From: Flavobacterium sasangense DSM 21067
GTDB lineage: Bacteria; Bacteroidota; Bacteroidia; Flavobacteriales; Flavobacteriaceae
Direction: 5' to 3'
Assembly (NCBI RefSeq): GCF_000686885.1
Contig: NZ_JMLU01000016.1
Span: 1 to 64,000, forward strand
DNA length: 64,000 bases
Shown: one piece after another, positions 1-8,973 of the stretch
How the letters are laid out: each line of letters starts with the position of its first letter
How positions within the stretch are numbered: the first letter of the stretch is position 1
Program-made: the position numbers and the translations under genes
The notes under the pieces: generated by a model
Seen by the model: the letters and a program-made list of their open reading frames with translations, nothing else
Databases searched by the model: none
What the model was told of the DNA's origin: nothing

Positions 1-175
1 TGAAAAGTGAATTTTCGCTGTCTATTGACATAAATTCTGCTGTCAAACTCAAGGCAACTACTTCTATGTCAGACATTTTTGGCTTTCTGCCAATTCCTGA
101 TTTAAAATCCAACTCAAAATTCAAAGAACTTATAACTTCTAATACTCTAAAATAATTTTTAACTATATTTGTCAT
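1..175 (-). CDS. IS982-family transposase, N-terminal part (cut by window start)
   Basis: The minus strand reads from an ATG at 175 and stays open to the window edge (58 codons). The visible part contains RKPKMSDIEVVALSLTAEF followed by MSIDSENSLF. This is the N-terminal signature I associate with IS982-family transposases (KPKLSDLE..LTAEY.SIDSE). The catalytic DDE domain lies beyond the window, so I cannot tell whether the copy is intact. The gene points away from the accessory genes to its right, which places one end of the insertion sequence just right of position 175. The family assignment comes from memory of the motif. Confidence 0.8.
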   Translation of the reverse strand, partial: MTNIVKNYFRVLEVISSLNFELDFKSGIGRKPKMSDIEVVALSLTAEFMSIDSENSLF

Positions 176-233
176 AAATGTTGGTTGTTTTGCGACTTCA
201 AGATACTGATTTTCAGTATCTTGACCAACATTT
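176..233. repeat. Nested palindrome at the end of the IS982-like element
   Basis: Two inverted repeats are nested. The outer arms are 176-185 (AAATGTTGGT) and 224-233 (ACCAACATTT), perfectly complementary. The inner arms are 199-209 (CAAGATACTGA) and 213-223, an 11-bp perfect stem with a 3-base loop. The structure sits immediately upstream of the transposase start, where the terminal inverted repeat and transposase promoter would be. The exact boundary between IS and host gene lies somewhere in or next to this block. It could equally act as a hairpin shielding the transposase from outside transcription. Confidence 0.6.
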
Positions 234-1492
234 TTTCAATTTATTTTACTTCAAATAATTTCACCCAACGGGTTATTGATTATAATCGATCTTATCCAAA
301 TGCTGATGGTAATTTATTGAGTGCTAAACCTTTGTTTTATGATGACCAGGTGTCAATGATAAACGGAAAAATTGCTAGTACCACACAAATTCAGTTGTTC
401 TTTAGTAAAGCGTATGCTACTCATTTTTTCCATAAATGGGAGCCTTATAAAAATGCACCTTCTAGCGATAATAGTTTAGCAGGAAGACTTAAAATTGTGA
501 TTAAAGATCCAGTAGAGGATATTACAATTGTTAATCCTCCATATCTCGATTATAATCCTAGTGATAATGAATATACGCACATTCCGCAGACTGAAGAAGT
601 ATGGAATCCTGAGGAAAATCCTCAAGTTCCATTTGCTATTGACCATTATTTTAACTTAATGGAAGCACCAAACTGTATGGGGGAAGTTATTATTACTAAA
701 CCAGCATCTGAATATGTTACTATATTTCCGAAGCATTTAAAACCAAATAAGCTGTACACAGCTATTGTAAATAATTTGTTTGATGTAAATCATAATGGTA
801 ATTTCGATACAGTAGCCGCTATTGATGAAACCCGAGAAGTTCACAAGTTTGTTTTTAAAACTTCACGTTACAAAGACTTTAAAGAGCAGGTTGAAAGTTA
901 TTTCTTAGAAAGAGAATTTGAAGGCAATTTGGTACAGAGAGATGCTATTTTCAATTTAGAAAAACCATTTACTCAAGCTGAAATTGATGCCAGTTATACT
1001 ACTATTTGGAATTGGAATAATATAATAAATCAACAGGCTTTGACTGGATTTACACCAGAAATAATTGAAACTTTAACAAATGATTATCAACACCCATTTG
1101 ATAGAGTATTTGAAGGTATTTTAGGTTTGAAACCTTTAAATGAGGCTGTTTCAACTGAGGTCAATGTTATAAAGGATACTAATACCGGTTCTATTATAGC
1201 TTTAATTGTGAGAAATCCTGAACCATTTAATAATCCTAAGTTTAGACAAGAAGTTATAAAAGATACTATTGAAGTAATGACAGAAGGAAATATTAATAGT
1301 TCTTATATGGTTCTATTTTCTAAAGATCACTCACAAGTTATTATTATGAATTCTGCAAAAAATATAATTGAAAACATTAGCCTGAAATTTAAATATAAGG
1401 TCTACAGAGATATTTTACCAGGTGATGATGTTGTGCTCAATTACCCAGTTATGACTGAAGTTATAATACCCGTTGATTTATTAAATAATTAA
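185..1492 (+). CDS. Unknown protein with Ig-like features, probably 5'-truncated by the IS
   Basis: The reading frame is open from about 143, but the only early start is a TTG at 185 inside the IS-end palindrome, so the natural N-terminus is probably lost or lies beyond the insertion. I do not recognise the protein. Its middle holds a stretch resembling bacterial Ig-like (Big_5) domains (PKHLKPNKLYTAIV followed by FVFKTSRYKDF) and an EF-hand-like loop (DVNHNGNFD). No signal peptide or membrane segment is visible in what remains. It ends 10 bases before the giant gene at 1503, and the two probably worked in one transcript as parts of one surface or tail-like assembly. Whether the fragment is still expressed is unclear. 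Confidence 0.6.
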   Translation: MFCDFKILIFSILTNIFSIYFTSNNFTQRVIDYNRSYPNADGNLLSAKPLFYDDQVSMINGKIASTTQIQLFFSKAYATHFFHKWEPYKNAPSSDNSLAGRLKIVIKDPVEDITIVNPPYLDYNPSDNEYTHIPQTEEVWNPEENPQVPFAIDHYFNLMEAPNCMGEVIITKPASEYVTIFPKHLKPNKLYTAIVNNLFDVNHNGNFDTVAAIDETREVHKFVFKTSRYKDFKEQVESYFLEREFEGNLVQRDAIFNLEKPFTQAEIDASYTTIWNWNNIINQQALTGFTPEIIETLTNDYQHPFDRVFEGILGLKPLNEAVSTEVNVIKDTNTGSIIALIVRNPEPFNNPKFRQEVIKDTIEVMTEGNINSSYMVLFSKDHSQVIIMNSAKNIIENISLKFKYKVYRDILPGDDVVLNYPVMTEVIIPVDLLNN

Positions 1493-1502
1493 TTAGAAAA
1501 GT

Positions 1503-4500
1503 ATGTCATTTTTAAAAAAATATACAAAATCTGAAAACAACACCTATATTAATTCTAAAAAGATAGGTCAAGCAATTTATAGTATTGGATTCAATGATAA
1601 CAAATGTGGAATCATTACTAAAACAGATATAGAAGGTGAAATAATCTGGGAGAAAAGGTACAGTAACATCAAAGGTTGTTTTCAGTTTATAAATATAATA
1701 GCTTGTTCAAATAGTGATTTTCTAGTTCTTGCAGTTGATAGCCTTTCGGCTAATTCCGCTTTGATTAGAATAAATAGCAACGGAGATTTTATTTGGGAAA
1801 AAAGATTTCAACAAGGAACTTTAAATGAGGATTGGTATCAAAACCAGAAGCTCATAAATGTTGGTAATGAGATCTATTTTTTAATGTTAAATACAATTCA
1901 GGATCAAACTGGGGTCAATGAAACGACAATTTATAAAATAGGTGCTACGGGATCAATTATTAGCCAAAAAAATATAAATTCTTCTGAAGGTGAATTTTAT
2001 TTTGGAGAAATAACATCTTATGCAAATAAGTTGTCACTATATGGTGGTTTTAAATCTAATACTACACAACTTATAGATAAAGGAGTTTTATTGGAACTGG
2101 ATTTTAATTTATCTCCATTAAATATATATGAGTCTGATATTATATTGAAGAATGTTAAGTTTATTAATCAAGAATATATTATTTCAGGTCTTTTAGAGAA
2201 TCAATTTCCAGTTTTTATAAAACACTCTACTCTATATCCTAATAATAATTTATCAAAGGTAATATTATCAAGTCAAAATTCCCCTCAATTTAAATCAAAC
2301 CGAAATTTTATTTATTTAGAAAGTTGTAGTAGAACCAAAAGTATTATAACTAAAATTGATAATAATTTAGATGTAATATGGACTAAAAGATTTGAATACC
2401 CTTTAACACAGCCAGCTTGGGGCATAATAAAACAGGTTACTAATGATGATACTCTGTTGTTAAATTTTGGAATGGATCAAAATGAGATTAATATAATGTG
2501 CATTGGAAAATTAGATCTTGATATTAATAGTTGTAAGACATTTGATGAAACACCATTAAGCATTGATCCAAAAGGATTTTTTATTAAAGATTCTAAAATT
2601 AATTATTCAATTATAAATAGTAATTATTCTTTAAGCACGAGTAATTTAAACGTAGAAAATCTTAATTCTGTGATTGAAGACATTTGTTCAAGCTTTGACC
2701 CACAGTGTATCAAAGACGAAAAAATATGTGCTGAATATAATAAATTACTTGAAGTTTTTACTAATTGTATTGAAGCAGTTAAAATTAAAAATCCTGATTT
2801 TGCCAAAAATTTAATTGTATTCAAAGAATGCTTTAAGAAATTTTCAGAGTTTTTTAATCAAATAAATATTAATTACCCCCATTTTAATCTAGTTAAAAAT
2901 TTGCAATTTCAAATTAATGCAATTCATGATTTTATTGATTACAAAGACGGCAAAGAGATAGATAAATATTATTTAGAAGCATTAAGTGCTGTTGAGTTTA
3001 TTTTAGAATATTTATCACAATTAGGTAACTGTAATTGTGAGAATGTTTTTGATTTATCAGATTATTCTTCTATTCAATCCGGGTATTTATATCTGCAATC
3101 TGCTGGTTCATTGGGAGATGATAGCACAAAAGGGATTCATTTGCGTTGGGCATTACGAGATGTATTATCTAACCATTTACCAAAAGCTAATTATGCTACT
3201 ACAACGCATAATTTTAATAAAAGTGATGATTTTGTAAAAATTTATAGATCTAAATATGTTTCCTATCAAACTATTTTAGATTTCAACAATATTCCTTTAC
3301 AAGTTAATGAAATTGGTAGTCAAAGAAATTGGATTTATGAGGTTAATGGAAAAATTTTCCATGTTCATTTTAAAGATATTAGTAAATATAATCTCGTTAG
3401 AGCAACTATTAATCCTGCTACAGAACCTTTAATTTTTGTTAAAAATTATGGTGATAGTATTATTGAAGTTGAAACTAAAACTGAAATAAGCTTTAAAATT
3501 TCTCCAAAATTTCAAATTTTAAATAGTACAAATTCTGTTAAAACAGAATTGCTTTCCGTGTCGGAGAATAAAATTACTTCTCCAAAATCAGCCTCATTAA
3601 GAAAAAAATATGCTGCTGATGAACTAAATGAAAAACCATTACTCTCGGAAAACATCAGAAGTATTCGATTTAGTAGTACTGGTTCACATATTGAGTTATT
3701 ATCATTTGAATTCTATTCAGATATTATTATTAACACGAAAAAGCAAAATAAATGGAATTTTCTTGGGAAGTACGCTTTAACCAAAGAAACTAATGTAGCG
3801 TACCAACGATTAGAGCCTGAAGCAAATTGTCTGGTAAATTGGCTAAGATATAATGATCAGGCATATGTTAATGTTTCAAATTATCACACACGTTGGAATT
3901 CGAATAGTATTCCAGAACTTGAGCGAATTCATACTTCTGTTGAAAAGTATATTGAGTTGAGTGATGCATTTAATAATCCTACAGCTGTAGAAATATTCCC
4001 TTTTGAAAATTATGCAGATGTTGAGGCATGTAGTCAAACCTATCCTGATAGTGACGAACCTGAATATGATCCTTACATTCCAGAACAATCTACAGAAAAT
4101 TCAGGAATTGAAATTCCTTTTCTTGAAGTTTTAAAGTTAGGCTCTTTGGATTACCATGTTGCAAGAATGTTAGGATTAGGCACATTAGATTTAAACCCAT
4201 TGGTGTTTGATGGTGAATATGTTTATCTTTCTGAATATACTACTTTTGGTGATTTGAATGATGGTTTGGGAGCTAGACAAGTACAGCATTTGTATTGTTC
4301 TTTACCTACATCTTTGAATGATCAACGTTTACCTGTTCCAATTGATTTAAAAGAACCTATTCCAGGTATATTTTTTAATAATGGTTATGATGATTCTGAA
4401 GTGGAAGAAGGAGAAGAAGAATTTACGGATTCTGAATCAATTAATTTAGTCACACAAGATGGGTATTCTCCTGATGGAAAGACTAAATATTACTCTCTTT

Positions 4501-7500
4501 TCCCTGAATATGCTATTGATGAATTAGCTGATGCACCATTTTACTATATAAGTAATGAATTTGTAGCTTGTGAAACTACAGATCCTGTTTTTGCGGGATT
4601 ACAGTATAGAAAAGCAGGAGAAATAAATTGGATCAAACCTGAACTATCTTATAATCCACAATATTTTAATATCGATACTAGTGGCATTGCTATAGAATTA
4701 ACCAATGAAACAGTTGAGTTAGTAATACCTGAACAGGGCAAGCCTATATTTACTCATGCTGTAAGAGAAAGTGGTTTTTTAGATTATTCTTCTTATGGAA
4801 TTAACTGGTTTAGTAGAGCTACACCAAGTAATCTTGTTCACACAGTAGAAACTATTATTTCTCCAAAAAATGAATTATTGCCACCAACAAATGTAACAGC
4901 AACCCTAATTCAAAAAGAGCTTCCGTTATTGTTAAGTACATCAGATGAGCAATTTTTATTCGGTGAAAATCCCAATCAGGATAAATCTTTAGTTCGTTTA
5001 ACTTTTGAATACAATCATGCTCAGGAATTGATAGATTATCACCAGAAAATAAATGGAGAAACTATTCCTAATTATTATGAAACTGATAACGGTAAAGAAT
5101 TATTTGCTGAAAAAATTCAAATTTTCTTTAGAAATCAAGTGCCTAATAGTGTTTCTGGTAAGGTAAGTTTTGTAGGGAGTAATAGTAATCCTTTGCTAAT
5201 AGAAGTTGATACAGCACCATATCCAATATATAGTTCAGGTATTGATGATAGTATTATTCCTCAAACTGTACCACCTACATATAATGAAACTTTAATTCCT
5301 ATTATACCTAATGGAACAGAAAGTAATTATATAGGTAGTGTAATGCTAGTTGATAATGTTGAATATGTTATTCATGAAGTAGATAATACAGAAACTTACC
5401 CAAAGTTTATAGTTTTTAAAGCTGATGCAAGTGGAGCAATTTTGAATTTAAGTACTGTATCAAATCCAGAAACTGAAATTTTAGTTCCTGAAGTTGGTAG
5501 CTTGTTTATGATTGTAGAAAATATGCAAAATCCTTCTATTTGGGGACAACCAAATAATACAGGGTTTAGTGTGAATATTGACCACACTTTAGTACATAGA
5601 GAAGATGAGCTTATAATTAAAAATATTGATTGTACTACTGAAACTCATGTACAAAAGTTTAGAGGAATTTATCAAAATGCAACAATAGAAAAAGTTTTAG
5701 AAAAAGTTGATGAAGACGGAGATGGTGAATATGATACTGACGCAAATGATGATTTTATACTCAAACATTTAGGGCTATATAAAATTACTTTTCCAGGATT
5801 TAAACTGCCGCAACATTCACAATATTATTTAGAAAGTAATCCGGGGACTAATTCAGTTGAGTGGTATAATGGGGTAGTTAGGTTACATACATTAAGTGAT
5901 GTAAATGAGCCAAGAAAGGAATTTAAAGTAATTAGAACAGAAAATATTGGTTCAACAGCTAATGACTTAGTTCTTTATATTGAGGATTTAACTTTTCCAA
6001 GCGATTTAAGTGATTTAGATACATATAAATGGAAGTTAATGGATAATGAAGTTAATTCAATTAGCCAAATGACAAATTATTATCCTGGTTATAAAGTCTA
6101 TTTGTATAAAGATGATAATTTAGGATTGAATGAAGACAATGTTTTACCTCAAGGAGATGATGAGGTACGTTATACTGTTTTTGGCTTAAGAAGTTGGGAT
6201 TTTCCTAATGAGTTTCAGTATGATAATACAGATAATTTCTTTTCTAAAATGTCAGTTCCAGCATTGATGTTTGCTAATGCTGTAATGGAACCTATTCAAC
6301 CGCAGAAGCCAACTGGGGGTATGTATGCTACACGTCCAGATTATTTCGGAAAATCATCTTATACTTTTAATACAAAATATGGGACACCAGAACAAATTCA
6401 CAAGCCATATTCAGTTCAGTTTAATAGAGCTAGTGATATACAATTCTTATCAGCTATTTATAATAAAGATGTTTTAGGTTATGATGAAGAGACGGGGTTG
6501 CCCGTATTAAATACGGTTCAGAATGTAATGCAAAATATTTTTCTAAATGGAGAAGAAGATTTTTATGTTGATAGATGGAATGATTTATTGAGTTTTAATT
6601 ACCCTTCAGGCAACTTTGCTACTTTTGAAGATAGAACATTACCATTACCTGATAATCCTGCTTTTATAGAAAGTATTAATGTTTTTATTGATGCACATAA
6701 TTTGTATTACAATAATTTACCAACTCAGGTAGGACATATTTCTGTTCCTATTTTAAATCTTAATGAGACTGTTATCCCTGAAGTACTTTTACCTAATGGG
6801 GATGTTAGAAATACTGAACTGAAGATTAAAGATTTTTTAAAAGATGTATTATTAAATTGTTTTGTCCCATTAACTGAGATTCCTGTTTTATATAATTTTG
6901 TAAAACCAATTCCTTATAAACCAATTCCAAAGAAACAAGTTATTAGAGACCGTAACGGGAATTTGATAAAACCAACACTCGATCCTGAGTCAAATTTTGA
7001 TATGGCACCTATGATGTGTCGTATTGATCCAGTAGGACAGCAATTTGAATCTCAATTTACAGATTATGGATTAGATGGCGCTTCTAATGCAAAATATTTT
7101 TATGCTGTAAGAGAAATTAATAATCAAATGAAGACCAGTGATTATAGTGAAATACTTGGACCAATTAGTTTGGTAAACACAGCACCACCTATTGCACCTG
7201 AGATTATTAAAGTAATTCCAGTTTTAGAAAACAGAATTTTAGGAATTACTCCATCGGTACAATTACAAATTAATGCTTATCCTAAAGCTCAAAATATAGC
7301 TAAAGTTTCAATTTATAGGGCAGATAATCCATCTGATGCTTTATCAATAAGAACGATGAAATTAGTAAGGGTTCTCGATTTAGAAGTTGAAAATTTATTA
7401 GATGAAAGTAAATGGATTTTTGAGGACGATTTTTCCGATTTGTCCGAAATACCATTTGGAGATCCTTTATTTTACAGGTTAACAGTTTCTAGAAGAATTC

Positions 7501-7988
7501 GTTATAATGATAAGGAATTAGTAAATGTAGTTGATTATGCGCCTTCAGAAGCTTCAAAATTGATTATTACTAATGTTGTTGAGAACTATAGCCCAATTTC
7601 TCCAGTTTTAGATTATTATTCAGAGCCTTTAAATTCTAATAATGAATTATCAACGATTGTACTTCATTGGGAAAAAACTTGTTATAAAGGTAAGTATCAT
7701 TTATACAAAATGAATTCACAAGGTAATTGGGTAAAAATACATGAACTGCAAACAAATAATCAGAATAATTATTTACCATTGGCGCATACAAACTTACAGT
7801 CAGGTACTTTATCAATTATGAATGATGAAAATAATTCTATATACCATCATTTTAAAATAATTACTGAAAATACAGCTGGCATGATGAGTAATGAGGAGCG
7901 TATTTTAACAATACATAATGAAGTAAACTGGCAAGACATTGGAGGAATAGGAGAAATGATTGTAGGAGGAACATTTTATATAAGATAA
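1503..7988 (+). CDS. Giant multidomain protein of unknown function (2161 aa)
   Basis: This is the largest gene in the window and I do not recognise a named family. Residues 1 to about 380 contain repeated strands of the type GEIIWEKRY and GDFIWEKRF, like the blades of a beta-propeller. Residues about 400-510 are helical with several cysteines. A compact block near residue 525 (YLYLQSAGSLGDDSTKGIHL) looks like a conserved core. The rest is long, beta-rich and acidic, with fibronectin- or Ig-like stretches (PPTNVTATL, PPIAPEIIKV) and an EF-hand-like loop near residue 1403 (DEDGDGEYDTD). There is no signal peptide and no type IX secretion C-terminal domain that I can see, so it is probably exported by another route or built into a particle. 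It lies between the truncated gene and a fibre-like gene. Confidence 0.75.
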   Translation: MSFLKKYTKSENNTYINSKKIGQAIYSIGFNDNKCGIITKTDIEGEIIWEKRYSNIKGCFQFINIIACSNSDFLVLAVDSLSANSALIRINSNGDFIWEKRFQQGTLNEDWYQNQKLINVGNEIYFLMLNTIQDQTGVNETTIYKIGATGSIISQKNINSSEGEFYFGEITSYANKLSLYGGFKSNTTQLIDKGVLLELDFNLSPLNIYESDIILKNVKFINQEYIISGLLENQFPVFIKHSTLYPNNNLSKVILSSQNSPQFKSNRNFIYLESCSRTKSIITKIDNNLDVIWTKRFEYPLTQPAWGIIKQVTNDDTLLLNFGMDQNEINIMCIGKLDLDINSCKTFDETPLSIDPKGFFIKDSKINYSIINSNYSLSTSNLNVENLNSVIEDICSSFDPQCIKDEKICAEYNKLLEVFTNCIEAVKIKNPDFAKNLIVFKECFKKFSEFFNQININYPHFNLVKNLQFQINAIHDFIDYKDGKEIDKYYLEALSAVEFILEYLSQLGNCNCENVFDLSDYSSIQSGYLYLQSAGSLGDDSTKGIHLRWALRDVLSNHLPKANYATTTHNFNKSDDFVKIYRSKYVSYQTILDFNNIPLQVNEIGSQRNWIYEVNGKIFHVHFKDISKYNLVRATINPATEPLIFVKNYGDSIIEVETKTEISFKISPKFQILNSTNSVKTELLSVSENKITSPKSASLRKKYAADELNEKPLLSENIRSIRFSSTGSHIELLSFEFYSDIIINTKKQNKWNFLGKYALTKETNVAYQRLEPEANCLVNWLRYNDQAYVNVSNYHTRWNSNSIPELERIHTSVEKYIELSDAFNNPTAVEIFPFENYADVEACSQTYPDSDEPEYDPYIPEQSTENSGIEIPFLEVLKLGSLDYHVARMLGLGTLDLNPLVFDGEYVYLSEYTTFGDLNDGLGARQVQHLYCSLPTSLNDQRLPVPIDLKEPIPGIFFNNGYDDSEVEEGEEEFTDSESINLVTQDGYSPDGKTKYYSLFPEYAIDELADAPFYYISNEFVACETTDPVFAGLQYRKAGEINWIKPELSYNPQYFNIDTSGIAIELTNETVELVIPEQGKPIFTHAVRESGFLDYSSYGINWFSRATPSNLVHTVETIISPKNELLPPTNVTATLIQKELPLLLSTSDEQFLFGENPNQDKSLVRLTFEYNHAQELIDYHQKINGETIPNYYETDNGKELFAEKIQIFFRNQVPNSVSGKVSFVGSNSNPLLIEVDTAPYPIYSSGIDDSIIPQTVPPTYNETLIPIIPNGTESNYIGSVMLVDNVEYVIHEVDNTETYPKFIVFKADASGAILNLSTVSNPETEILVPEVGSLFMIVENMQNPSIWGQPNNTGFSVNIDHTLVHREDELIIKNIDCTTETHVQKFRGIYQNATIEKVLEKVDEDGDGEYDTDANDDFILKHLGLYKITFPGFKLPQHSQYYLESNPGTNSVEWYNGVVRLHTLSDVNEPRKEFKVIRTENIGSTANDLVLYIEDLTFPSDLSDLDTYKWKLMDNEVNSISQMTNYYPGYKVYLYKDDNLGLNEDNVLPQGDDEVRYTVFGLRSWDFPNEFQYDNTDNFFSKMSVPALMFANAVMEPIQPQKPTGGMYATRPDYFGKSSYTFNTKYGTPEQIHKPYSVQFNRASDIQFLSAIYNKDVLGYDEETGLPVLNTVQNVMQNIFLNGEEDFYVDRWNDLLSFNYPSGNFATFEDRTLPLPDNPAFIESINVFIDAHNLYYNNLPTQVGHISVPILNLNETVIPEVLLPNGDVRNTELKIKDFLKDVLLNCFVPLTEIPVLYNFVKPIPYKPIPKKQVIRDRNGNLIKPTLDPESNFDMAPMMCRIDPVGQQFESQFTDYGLDGASNAKYFYAVREINNQMKTSDYSEILGPISLVNTAPPIAPEIIKVIPVLENRILGITPSVQLQINAYPKAQNIAKVSIYRADNPSDALSIRTMKLVRVLDLEVENLLDESKWIFEDDFSDLSEIPFGDPLFYRLTVSRRIRYNDKELVNVVDYAPSEASKLIITNVVENYSPISPVLDYYSEPLNSNNELSTIVLHWEKTCYKGKYHLYKMNSQGNWVKIHELQTNNQNNYLPLAHTNLQSGTLSIMNDENNSIYHHFKIITENTAGMMSNEERILTIHNEVNWQDIGGIGEMIVGGTFYIR

Positions 7989-8007
7989 TCAACAAAAAAA
8001 ATAAATT

Positions 8008-8931
8008 ATGGCAACAAAAAATAGAGGAATATTAAAATCCTTTTTTGAAACTGGTAAAAGACCTATTCAAGAAGAGTTTGAAAATTTAATTGATAGTCAA
8101 CTTAATATTGAAGAAGATAAAGCATCTGAAGCAGATGCTCAAAATGATCAGATTGATAATAAATACTTAACACCTAAAACGGTTAAGAAAAGTATTGAAA
8201 CTTTTGCAACAGTAAAAAAAGTGAACAATATCACTCCAGATTCAAATGGAAATATTGTAGTTACTAATGTTAGTGGAACTGCTTCATCAATAACGGGTAC
8301 CATATCTAAAAATCAGGTAACCGGATTAGAGAATGATTTAAACAATAAGCAAAATGTTTTAGTAAGCGGAACTAATGTTAAAACTATTAATGGACAATCT
8401 ATTGTTGGCAGTGGTGATTTATCTGTTTCTGGACCAGTAAAATTGATTGGTGTATTATCTTCAAATTTTACTTTGTCTAATTCAAATACTTCACAAAATG
8501 CGTTTCCTCCTTCTAGTGACGCATATACTTTAACTGCAAATAAAACTTATTTTTTTAAAGGAAAGTTTTTAATAACAAATGGTTCAATTAGTCATACTAC
8601 AGCTATGGGTTGGGTTGCAACTACTGGATTGAATATAACTTCGATGGAATACGTTGTTCAAATTTTTTCATCTGCATTAAATGGCATCTCTACGTCATCT
8701 TCTGTACAAGTTAGCGGTGTTGCAAATAAAGTTTTAAATGCAACTAGTAGTGCAGTAACAACCACAATTGAATTTGAAGGAGTATTGCGATGTACTACAG
8801 GTGGTGTTTTAACTCCTCAATTAGCATTTTCTGCAGCACCTGGAGGTACAAATCAAATGAAAGTGGGAAGTTTTATTGAGTTTACAGAGATAGGTTCTGA
8901 TACTGTTCAAACGGTTGGAACTGTTAATTAA
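8008..8931 (+). CDS. Tail-fibre-like structural protein
   Basis: This 307-residue protein has phage-fibre style segments: an N-terminal helical part (residues 1-75), then NITPDSNGNIVVTNVSG and VKTINGQSIVGSGDLSVSG, phrases typical of phage and bacteriocin tail fibres, then a Ser/Thr/Gly-rich beta domain with low charge. The start ATG at 8008 lies 19 bases after the giant gene and in the same direction. There is no signal peptide, in keeping with assembly in the cytoplasm. I infer that it forms a receptor-binding or decorating fibre in the assembly to which the giant protein belongs. The fibre style is visible in the sequence; the assembly type is a guess. Confidence 0.65.
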   Translation: MATKNRGILKSFFETGKRPIQEEFENLIDSQLNIEEDKASEADAQNDQIDNKYLTPKTVKKSIETFATVKKVNNITPDSNGNIVVTNVSGTASSITGTISKNQVTGLENDLNNKQNVLVSGTNVKTINGQSIVGSGDLSVSGPVKLIGVLSSNFTLSNSNTSQNAFPPSSDAYTLTANKTYFFKGKFLITNGSISHTTAMGWVATTGLNITSMEYVVQIFSSALNGISTSSSVQVSGVANKVLNATSSAVTTTIEFEGVLRCTTGGVLTPQLAFSAAPGGTNQMKVGSFIEFTEIGSDTVQTVGTVN

Positions 8932-8973
8932 GTAATCCTAATTTTAGATATATTGTTACAACGTTAAAACAAA

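Noticed and set aside
185..1492. Intact gene with a TTG start at 185
   Set aside because: The start lies inside the palindrome at the IS end and there is no ribosome-binding context I trust. A lost 5' end explains it better.
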